A stretch of 64,000 bases of DNA from the NCBI GenBank assembly GCA_013396525.1, contig VWYX01001295.1:1-64000 (forward strand), read 5' to 3'. A program made the translations under genes and the position numbers. The notes beneath the pieces are model-generated. The model was not told where the DNA came from. It ran no database searches and saw only the letters and a list, made by a program, of their open reading frames with translations. This document shows, piece by piece, positions 46,901-58,900 of the stretch (its first letter is position 1; each line of letters begins with the position of its first letter). This DNA comes from Chaetorhynchus papuensis (Eukaryota > Chordata > Aves > Passeriformes > Rhipiduridae).

Positions 46901-49900
46901 CATAAAGTAAGCTCTTTTCAGAAGCTCTCATGCATCTTACACTGTTTTATGCTCGTGGTTCCTATGGGAATGGATTCTTGCCCCTTCTGAAAGTGAGGTG
47001 GGTTTGTTCTGTCTTGTGCAGCCACCCTTTGTATGTTGGTAAACAGCTGTCAGGCACTGACATTCAAAACCAACTCCTGCTCCTTTTAGAACCTCTTGGT
47101 TTGGCTGGAGTTTTCCTAGAGTGCCCACAAGACTTCTGTTCTGATCTCTCTGTCAGAGAAACAGAGATCCGTGTCCATGCTGAGTTGCCATGTGGAAGTG
47201 TGTGCATCTTGTGCCTGAACGTTTGGGTTATTAAACCCAAACTGCCTGACATTCACATCAGGAGAATGAGGGCCCTCATAAAAGTCAATTGTGAAAGGTG
47301 TTCTTAGTGCCATGGTCACTGCAGGAGATGGCAGCTGCTCCTTGTAGCCATTGAACAATTTGAGCACCCCACAAAGAGGAAGGCTTGGTCTCCACTCTCT
47401 TTTGCTTAAGATGGCTCCAGCTTGTATCTCCCACCTTGCTTGTCTCTAGGGTATGGGCTAATCTGACTAAGAGCAGCCCACACAGCTGGGCTCTGCACGG
47501 GAGAAAATACAGGAGTAATGAGTTAGAGATTTTTTTCTGGACTGTGGTGCAACTTCAACAGGAGGAATAAAAAGTGCCCCATATGTTTATCCAATTACAG
47601 TTTATAATAGCAACACTGACCTTGGTGTTAAGCACTAATCATCAGTTGAGGTTAAAAGACCCATCTGTGCCTCAGAACATGAGCTCCTCCCAGGTGGTCG
47701 TTAATCCTCAGGAAATATCCTATGTCCCAATCATTGTTGCCTAATTATTGTTTGTTACAGTCGATAGAAGTTGCACTCTGTACTGATGAATGATACTTCT
47801 AATTGCCAGCAGGTTCAAGTGCTATTGCCCAATACGAAATCTACAGAGGGGAAGTATTTTAGTAAAGGTCAAATGGGTGCTACTGTTATTTCCCACTTGG
47901 GAAAACTGCAGTAAAGACTGCTGCAAAGAACAGCTGAGTTTTCACCAAGGAATGTTCTCGATAATTTGAGATAACAGAGGCAAAGGCGAGGGAGAGAGGA
48001 AAGGTCGGAATACCAGCACCAGTTTCTTATGGGAGTGTACCTGGAAGGACGGATATGGGTGCTTTGCTACCATGTTGGCTCATTTGGGTAAAAAATGTGG
48101 TGTGGGAATAAATACAGCAACCACCAGTTACCTGTTCTAGTACCATTTTACCTATCATTTTGTGCAATAGCTACAAATCCCTTTGTATGCAAGCTTATGA
48201 ATTAAAAATGGGAATAACTTCTTAAACATTTAATCCTGTTCTATACTAACCCAAAATTACTATCTTTTCAGAAATTAGAATTAATTTGAGAATTGGGGAT
48301 TGTGCATCTCCCTCTTTAAAAAAAACCCCAAAAAACTGCTTAGGAAAAGTTGGGAATATAAGGCAAACACCATATTCACCAGAAAGCACAGTAAATTTGC
48401 AAGAGAAGAGAATTCACTTTATTCCAGTTACAGTATAAATAAACTTGTAGTGTTCCAAAAGAGATTGCATTTAAGGTCATGTACAATATCAGGAAAATAC
48501 TAAAGGGTTGGAAGAGAGACAGCAATAGAAAGGTTTCAAAGATATTTGTGCTGGGGTATCATAAATCAACTAATACTTAGCTGAAGGATCATCAATCTAT
48601 TGGATTTCAGCTAATTTGAGCAACAGCTGGCCTACATATCTGCATTTAGTAAGTCTGATTTTGAGAACTGAAACCCCAGTCTGAGAGATTTGACATAATA
48701 TGAATTGTTTTGCAGCTTTCTGAACACTGGCAGAGCATCAGAGAACATATGCATCCTGACAAACTTTCCAAAGCTGAAGCAGCAAAAAGCTTTTTGTCCT
48801 TCATTCAGAACATCAGAAAAGCTACAAAAGAGGAGATACTGAAAGTTATTAAAAGTGAAAAGAAAGAATTTCTGTAAGTTACCATGAACAAGTTTTTATA
48901 AGTTACTGAAAAATGCAGAAGGGCAAATTGCATGCAAAGAGATTGAGTTCTACTGGTGATGTCATAGCAATGCAAACCCAGTGTTCAGTACTGTCCAGAG
49001 GAAAAAGACTTTTTTTTTAAGTTATGTTTATTCTTATAGTGCAATATAATACATTTCCAGCACACTCTTCAGCCACCAGGGTTGTATCTACAGTGCAAGG
49101 CCAACATACTTTGTAGCTTAGCCAAAGGTTCTCAAACCAAATGCTTGTTCTGAAACACCCTATAACTTATTCTTGACTTCCCATTTGTTTCCTTCAAGTG
49201 GAAATACAACAAAGAAGGGGAAGGTTGATGTCTGGGAACTGTCCTGGTATTAGAGTTTGGTTGAGAACAGCATTCACGCTGAGACTTGAGAGTTGAAAAG
49301 CGTTTCTGAGTCATGTGGTCAGGATCTTTCCAACAAATTGTAGCAGTTGTTAGCAATAGAGATAAACCTGAGAGTCACTCAGGTAGCATAGAAGCCTTTG
49401 CTCTGTGTGCCATTGTGTATGCAGAACTAGAACACTTTTTTACATTTACAACCTTGTCCTGTAAACTTTAATACACTTGTGGTAGTTTGGTTTTTTAATA
49501 CCTTTTTTGGTCCCCTATTTGCATAAATTCAAATATTATCCATGGATATGTGTTCGTGTACCTTTTTGAGGTGAAAGAGTTCAGGAATACTTATTCCAAT
49601 GAGAGTAAAAGATTCTCTTAACTTGCAATGAAGAGATCTCTCAGCACATTAGCTTCTTTCTTTCAATATGCAGCAAAGTCCTTTCAGTATTATCTGGCTC
49701 ACTGCAATGATATGTTCATTTAATTTCCACTTCTTTGTAGTCCACAGGTAGTGGATGCCGTAACCTCAGCTCAGACACCAGAATCACTGGAGGCCGTACT
49801 GGAGTTCCTTGACTTCAAGGATGCAAGCACTTCTATCCTGCAGGAGCGATTCCTGTATGCCTGTGGATTTGCTTCTCACCCCAGTGAAGCACTCCTGAAA

Positions 49901-52900
49901 TCTTTAACTGTAAGTCAAAGGACAAAACAAATACAACAGAGCTAATTCTCTTCTGCCTCATCCCAGTCAAAGGGAAAGGGAAGAAGAAACAGCTGTTGCT
50001 GTTTCTAATTTTCCTTTCTTTATGCCTTCCAGGGTTTCCTATAAGTGTGCCATTAACATAGAGCCTGCAAACAGCAAACATTCCTAGGTCCAGACTGAAA
50101 GTCTATTTACTTTGTAAAGTGTTATGAAAATGTACTACTTGGAAAAGAAACATAATACTGAATGTTAGGAAAATAATTTGAGGATTGTTTGATTGTTGCC
50201 TTATGAAAGTCCTGTAACCAGGACTGTAAATCTTTTTTTTTTTTCCCAAATGAATCTACTTGAGACTGAATGTAACTCAAGGTGAAAATGGCAGTCAGTT
50301 ATTATATGTAATATATATGTAATGATAGAACTGTGCTGTGCTGTGCTTAGCCTGACCCCAGGCCATTGTGGTAATCACTGCCCTTGCATGGCAGTAATGT
50401 TCACAGAAAATGAGGGAGCCTGTTGAACCCACTGCAGAGTGTGGCTCATGATATTTACCCTGAGACACTAAACAGCTTTGCTTTTGCATGACAGGAGAAG
50501 TTCAAGGGGGATGTCGCTAGTGAAGAAATCAGAGAAACTCTTGTCATTGTCATGGGAGCGCTCATCAGAAAGCTGTGTGACAGGGGAGGCTGCAAACTTC
50601 CAGTGAGTATCTGATGGTCACTGCTGCCCGAATTCTGGTCTGCAACACACGTGACTGATCCCTACTGATGTTACTGGGAGAGCATGACAGACATGGGAAG
50701 CAGATTCACCCGCTTAAAATAAGCCCATAAACTCCTATGTTTGATAGAGGATTGTATTTTTTTTTAATAATGACATCTACTTTGTCAGATTTAGTCTTTA
50801 TCTTGTCTCTTCCCATTTCTGTGGATTTCCTCCTGTTTCCCCTTGTCTGACAGATTTTTTTCCTCACTGCTGAATCTGTCAGAAGAAGCAGTAGTTGTGC
50901 TCCCTTGTCCAAAAGCTTTGCATGTCCTCAGAGAAACACTGGCAAACTCAGGATCTGTTTATTATTTGCAGTCACCTTAGGTTATTTCACCTCTGTGAAG
51001 AAAATTCATTGGTTCAAGTACTCAGCTATGCCCCAAACATGCAAAGAAAAACCCAGAAGGAAGATTTTACTCTGAGCATGAACTGAGTAGATGCTGGTGT
51101 TAGAGGATGAGAATGATCGGACAAGGCTGCTGGATCTGTGTTGTTCAGCACTGCAGCACACTGCTGAAAAGATCTGGAGCACCTGAATGGGCCCTTTTAA
51201 TTTCCCTTGTTAATTGCCAAGCACTTTTACAACACTTTGTTACGAGGCACTGAAGAACACTTCTCTTGCCTTTTTTTTGTGGGGTCATGTTGGCCCCACA
51301 AGGAAGGCCTGTGAAGTCCCTGAATCAAGGCATGAGCAGCTGGCAAGTGATAAAACTATGGATCAGGTGTCACTTGTGGCTGCAGTCACTTTGGTTATGC
51401 TTGAAGGAAGCCGTAAACATACAGCTCACAAATGACACCTTTGCTAACCCTGTGCAACAAAAACATGCTAGAACCCAGCCCTGCCCCTTCTACTCCTGCA
51501 AGGGGAAAAAGGGAGGTCTATCATCACCATTTAATGTGCTGTTGATTTTCTTAGGCTGTTGTGGAAGCCAAAAGGTTGATTCTAAATAGACTGGAGAAGG
51601 CCAGTAAAGATGACAATGTGCAGATGTACCTACTGGCACTGAAGAACGCACTCCTTCCCGAAGCAATTCCAATGCTCCTGAAGTACTCTGAGTCAGGAGA
51701 AGGGCCCATCAGCAGCCTTGCTGCCACTGCCTTGCAGAGATATGATCCTTCTTTTCTCACCAAAGAGGTAAGAGAATGTACTGCCCCAGAAAAGAAGTGT
51801 GGGAGACTGTATTAAACATAAAGGATAAATTAACAGTCCATTTCTTGTCATCAGCAACATGAACAATGAGGTTGAGTACAGTGTCAGTAAGTGCTGATGG
51901 CACCAACCTGTGTGGTGCACTCAACATGCTGAAGGGAAGGAATGGACTGGTGGACACGTGCTAGTCAGCCCTTGGCTCCAGGGTCACACACAGCCATGCC
52001 ATCTGCTGGGAAAACTGGGCTCCCCTCGCAAGAGGGAGCACTTGGGCACCTGTGCAACCTCTGTTCTTTCTTGTGCTTTCACATGGGGAGAACACACAAA
52101 GTAAGAGAAGGGTAAAATAGCTGCATCTTGCCCTGCAGCCTCCAAGAGTAAGAAAAGACAGAAAATAGTGGGACATGAGGTCCTGCCTCTGCTGCATTAT
52201 CCTGCATTTCATTTCATACCCACTACTGGCCACCAGGACTGAGGCTGTCAGGGTGCTCTGCAATGAGCATGCTGGAGGCCATTCTGTCAGTGGGGCTACA
52301 TGGCTTCCCACGGACTCCCTGTAACAAAGATGTGTCACAATCTTCCCAGGGATGCGAGGCCACCAAAGGGCACTATCTAAAAAATTAAAATAACAAGATT
52401 CTTGATTTTTAAAGTACATATTTCCCTAAGAGTCAAGAAAACGTCTCTCCACTGCCACGTTAATTTGTTCTTAGCGCTGCTACTTATTTACAGCCCCGCT
52501 CTGAAAACCAGTGTGTAAGGCTGTATTTGGTCTGTGGCTGAGAGAGAGTAACAGATGTCCCACTTGTCCTTGTGGTCACTGAGCTATACATGTCTCAACA
52601 TTCCAAAAGGACCATGAAAAACATGATGCTGAAAATATATCCTTATGTATTAGCCTTAGCTATGGAGCTAACTTAAGCTAATTTAAGCTGATATTATAAA
52701 CGACATTCCAACCTGTATTTTGCCCAGTCATCTGCATGAGCTTTGAGTGAATAATGTGTTTCCTGACCAGGTGAAGGAAACAATGAACAGGATATACCAC
52801 CAGACTCGCAGAGTCCATGAGAAGACAGTGCGAACCACGGCAGCTGCCATCATCTTAAACAGTGACCCATCCTACATGGAAGTGAAAAACATCCTACTCT

Positions 52901-55900
52901 CCATTGGGGAGCTGCCTATGGAAATGAACAAGTACATGCTCTCCATGATCCAAGATATACTGCACTTTGAAATGCCTTCAAGGTACATTAAGTTCAGTGT
53001 AAATAAATTTAAAAAAAAGCCCTTCCTTACTTCCTTACAAAGAACACACAGGTTCTCATGAATTACTAAAACTTAAGGAGAGTATAAAAGGGTATCCTAT
53101 TTTTATGTCCCTTCTATTGTTATTTCAGAATAAATCCTTTAATTTCAATGTAATTCTTTTAATAGCTATTCATATTTTCACAGGTACAAAAAAGAATTAG
53201 GCATCTGGCTTGCATCACTGTGACAAATGTCATCTGTTGGTCTTAATTCTCTCACTGGGTCCCTTGCTTTTATATTTTAAGAACCAGTGATGTGAAAAAA
53301 TTTTAAACATCACAGCATGAGAATGAACATAATCAATATATCTCTTCTTCTCAAAACCATTAATTTTTAAGCAAGACCTTTGCTTGCCTTTCTTCCTATA
53401 ACTGCAGGGAGTACCTGAAATTGAAAAGGAGACTCTGGGTTAGGGCAGAGTTTTAGTGGGAAAAGGTAAGGGTTTTGAAGACCCTCTTTCCTACTGGGAA
53501 ATTCACCCTCTCTCAAATTTGATCTTTCTACTGTAAAGTAATACATTTGGTACTGTAACATTTTTGCATCTCAGTGGTTTTGTTTGTTTGTTTTGAAATA
53601 CCACAGCAAAACAGTTCGGCAAGTTCTGAAGGACATGCGCACCCATAACTACGATCGCTTCTCCAAGATGGGCTCTTCCTCTGCCTACACTGGATATATC
53701 ACACGTATGTAACCATGAAACTGCCTCTGAACCTTCTTCCTATTCCCAAACATTAGATTAATCCACTAGTTTAGTCACAGGTACCTTCTTTCTTCTTTAA
53801 TTAAGGTGGTCCTGATGTGTCATCCACATACAGCCTCGACATCCTCTACTCCGGCTCTGGCATTTTACGGAGGAGTAACGTGAACATCCATGTTTTCGAC
53901 AGAAACACTGAACTTCATGCCATCCAGGTAACTGCCACACTGTAAATAATAACTAAGCCAGTATTGGTCCTTTTCTTACAGCTTCTAAATCAATTCAGCT
54001 AATGCTTGAGACCATAAGGTTTGCTGGGCAGAGAACAAGCCAGTAACAGGGGAAAACCAATAATGGGAAAACCCCACAATGTGGCATATGTTTGCCATAA
54101 ACAAAAAAACAAGTGTTTTGTTCTGCATCATACATCAAGGTCTGTGTGTGTGTAAAGCCTATGCTGCTTATCTGATGTAATCAGTAAAAGATTTGTGAGT
54201 TTGTAAAATCAGGTCCTAGTTCAGGTATGACATAGAATAGAAATTCAAGGAGTAGATCCAATGTACAAATCAAAGAGATTTAAATGTCTGTGTTTTAGAC
54301 TTCTCTTAACATTGGCAATATTATAATTCTCCTAAATTTATGCAGGACAAAAATTGTGCAGTGGAACATCTCTGGCTCTTCCTCTACACTGTCCATGAAA
54401 AATAGTCATATGAATAAAGGAAAATGTTTGAAAGAAAACTAATCTCAGGATTGTTGTCTTCATGTGGGTAAATCCTGCTCTGCACGTAAAGGGCAAAAAC
54501 ATGGCATGAGATTATTTTATTTTCCATTTTTATAGGTGCTCTACCTAGTTCCATTAAGTCTTAACCTCATACCTTTTCAACTACAGCTGTGTAAATTAGA
54601 ATTAGGCTCTTAGACATTAAGAAAATGTGTAGGGCTGTTATTAGTCAGGCAGGATTTTTTCATTGATTCTGTGTGACTGTTTCTTTGTAGGTGGTGATCG
54701 AAGCTCAGGGTCTGGAGTCCATAATAGCTGCAACTCCTGATGAAGGCGAGGAAAACCTGGACTCCTTTGCTGGCATGTCAGCCATTCTGTTCGATTTCCA
54801 GCTCAGGCCAGTGACGTTTTTCCAAGGGTATGGCGATTTAATGTCCAAAATGCTCTCGGCAACTGGAGATCCCATGAACGTGGTGAAAGGACTTGTCCTC
54901 CTCACAGATTACTTGCAGGTACTAGCAGCACACTGTTTGCTTCTTTTTCTGTCTCTTAAGCAGAGATGGTTCCTCCCCCACACTGCTGTTGTAGGACACC
55001 TTATTTTGTTTCTTTTCAATGCTGATAAACCTGACTAGTTTTACACAGGCTACCCTTCCTAGGAGAGCAGTAGAAAAGTCAAAGGTATTAAAAACCAGAA
55101 TGAAACTACATGAAAAGCAACCGAGAACAAAGGTGAGAACAGATCATCTAGAAAAAAAGAAGTGCCACTGAATAAAAGCAAATCCAACTGAGTTTCCTGT
55201 TGAAAACTCACATTGCTCTCAGCTATGACCTCCCCCCATAGTTTCTTGTAATACAGTATTGTCTCATGTGACCACCTAAGTTTTCCTCTTCACAAGTTGT
55301 CCAGGGACCTTGTGTCCAGTTAGGCAATAACTGTCAGGTGAATGAATCACTGGTATTTTCCCACAGAATTATCCTTCAAAGAACAATGCTAAGAGGTCCA
55401 AATTTCAACTGTTTAATTCTAGGCAAAACAAGGAATTAAAATGAGGATTACACAGTTTTTATGCAACTGTCACCCCAAATGATATGCTAATTTTGTGCTT
55501 AAATAGATTCACATATAAATGTAACTGGCTACATAATGTGTTATTGGAGGACTAAGAATCTAGACATCTCTCTCCAAGTGCAGGGTCAGCACTTGATTTG
55601 ATATCTTTGCTCTTCCCAAGAAGGGATCTCCTTAGAACATGTGGATTTAATGGCTGTACTCAGCTCATGAAACATCTGCAGTCTCAAACTTTACTTTTTA
55701 CTTTTCCTTCCATTTTAATTCTTGGCAAAAGAAAATGCCAAAAGTAGATGATGAGACAATCCACTCTGCTGAAAATTGCACAGAAACACCCTCTGCACAT
55801 GACAGGTTTCCCCATCCAGAACCCAGCTCAGCTCCTTCTAATGGTATTTTAAGGCCAGAGGGCTTCCCAAGTAGTGCCCAAATTGGCTAACGAAAGCTCA

Positions 55901-58900
55901 TTCCAACAGTGCTTTACAGTTCACACACAGATTATGGGCAAAAACTTTACTGTGACCTATTTAACAAACAGACCGCAGAGGTGAGAAAGATAATCATGTC
56001 TAGTCCTGAGCACAGGGAGCATTTAGAGAACTAAATATTTCCAACTGCTGTGCATGCACCAAGCTCCAGACATACTCTGGCTGAATCAGCTGGCTGGGCA
56101 CCCCCAGGGCTCTGTCAGCCAGCAAATTCTCCACTCCTTGTCTTTGGAGAACCTCTCAGAAGTCTGGGGCAGCCAGGGCTGGGACTGTGTGCCATTTTTA
56201 ACGATATCAGCGTGTAGTGTTTTCAGTCAGTCAGTGACTCTCTGGAAGCCTCAGCAGCAGTGTCTTACCTCCACACCCCACAAGGACAGGAATGGTTTAA
56301 AGTACTGTTGACCACACCTTTGGGCTGAGCTGCCTTTTAAGCACAGCCCATCTTTCTAAGAATTGTCTTACAGCTATGCTCCATCTCAGCAGCACATCAA
56401 CATGGTTTTGGCACTTCCACGTGGCCACAGTGTTGTTTGTGGGCTAAGAATAACCAGAAGTTATATTCCCGCTATAAAATAAACAGCTCTCGTAAAACTG
56501 TTTTCAAGACTCCTAGGTCACCTGCATTAAAGTTCAGCAGTGTTAATAGTTCTCCTAGGCAACACACCTGCCAGAAGCCCAGAGAAATTAAATACTGTAC
56601 TAATAGGTCAGAGAAGCCACTTGAAAGCCAGACCCCGGGGGAAGGTAGCCAGTTCCCAGAGAGGTGCCTGTTGCAGCCATCTCTGCGCGGCATTACAGTG
56701 AGGTTGCATTACAGTGCAGAACATAAAGACTTTTTTTATTGAAACATTGCACATTTCAGCATTCTGAACAGTAACAAATGACTGATTCTGATCTTTTGGA
56801 TCACATTTTCCACTGCAAATGAGACACAAAGCTTAAAATAGGAAGGGAAAGGAAAATACTTCTCCTGAGGAGGCTGGGTCCCTGTGATTTACACCTCCCA
56901 TCAGCCTGGATTGGATTTGCACATGAGACGAAGGACAGGGCTGAGCTATAAATAAGGAAATAGATGAGCTAGTAAAACACAAGACAAGTGCTCCTTAGCT
57001 TCTTGGCTGGTTTCAGTGACAAATACAATTTAATTCTAGGTAGCATTTAAGCCTTGAACTGTGCAGCCTTTGCAAACCTAGCCTACTTTAATATTCTTGG
57101 GTGCAATTTGACAATGCATCTAAAAATATCTGCTTCTCTGGTTGTGTGTACATATCTCTGCCAGCATGTATACTGTTACCTCCTCACTCATTAGCAGCTA
57201 CCCACCAATCCAGTCCCAATTAAAAGCAGACTAAAATAAAGTAACACAAGCTTTATCTCCACACCTAAACAGACCAACAAGGGAAGTATTTTATGCCCTG
57301 TTGCAGTCAGTATAAAAAATCCCTTTGATTTCTGAAGGACCACAATTCCAATCCATGATTTTAACTTGGGTGGAAATGAGAAATCAGAGCATCATATGAC
57401 CACACTTGCTGGGGTCACGCTGGATTTATAAGCCACAGCCAGCCCACTGCATTCTTTAAATCTCAAGCCCACTTTAGCAGCAACTGACTGCCAAGATGAC
57501 TCTGCCAAGCTGGTTCTGTCAAGGAAATAATTTCAAGGATAGTTAACTTACCCTAAAAGGTGAAGTAACTATGTACAGCTACCATAATTATCCAAGTCTT
57601 CGATTACAGCCAGATAACTTTAATGTTCTGAACAAAAGCCTTCCCCAACGTTACTCCTTGCTATAGGGATTAGGAAGCGAGACTGACTCTCTGCTTGCTT
57701 AGTTCTTAACTATTAGGACAGCATTAGCTGGAGCCACTGGACTGCTACACTGAATAGCTAAGAAGAGAATAGATACTTCTAGGGTGCCTGGACATCAAAA
57801 AGGGGGATGAAATTTACATTTCCATGTGTCCTGTAAAGGCCTGCAACATTACAGGTGCTGAGAATACCACAGGCACAGAAACCTGGGAGGAGGGAGAAAA
57901 CCATCTGTGAGATGGGAGAAGGTGTCCTGTATGTGAGGCACATGATCTAAATAAGCTTTTCCCAAATTAATGTTTCTTTTGAAATGGTGAATGAATCCAC
58001 TAGTTCTTAGGGAAGCAGAACAACTATATAAAGACAGCTAGATTGCCAAGCTGGGCGAACCTTAAATCTTGGCTGTGTGTCAAACCTTAAAAGTAATGAA
58101 CTGCCATGACCCTGAGCTATATTACCTCTTCCTAAATGCACTTCATGGATGTGTTTCCAGTCCAGCCTTAAAGGTTTCACGAAGCCATGAGCACATTTGA
58201 TATTTGATAGAAAATGCATTAAAAGCAAATTAAGGTGCGTTAGCTGATGGGTTTGGCCACCCAGCCACTGAAGACATAATTCCTGTCAGATGGTGGGTTT
58301 GGAGCCACTACACACGGCACAAGTGGCAGCATCCTACTGCCAGTACATGGCTGCTCAGGGGTGCTGCAGTCACACTGCACTGCCCCTGTGCTGGGCTTCC
58401 AGCAAGGAGTTTAGCCTGACTGAGCTGGACTGCCATCACAGCCTCCGTGGGGCTTGTGTGGTAGCCCTTGGAGACATGATATTCCGTGCAGTGACACTCC
58501 ATGCAGAAGTTATGCCAGCTGGCACACAGGGGAGAGGGGAAGGATGCAAGGCGCCTTGCTGTAGCTTCATCCCATTTTTGAGGGAGGGAGGTGCATCGGG
58601 ATGTTTTGTCCATCCTTTCAGAAAATCCCTCTATTCCTTTTCGTTCCTGCAAAAGGACAGGTGGTGTGAGTGCAGTACCAAAGGGAAAAAGGAAACCTCT
58701 GAGGTCTGCAGTCAGTAACCTGTGCTTTCCCATGGCTTCAGGAAATCCAGCTGCAGTCTGGGCCAACGGCCAGTGCGGAGTTCCTGGGTGGACTGGCCAT
58801 CGACATCTCTGGGGGGATGGAATTCAGCCTGTGGTACCGGGAATCCAAAACCAACGTCAAGAACCGGTGAGATATTCCCAGCACACTCTGTAGCTGTAGA

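Noticed and set aside
58290..58766. Overlapping 142-152-codon frames on both strands before MTTP exon 16
   Set aside because: They lie in the intron, overlap the exon out of frame and show no domain.
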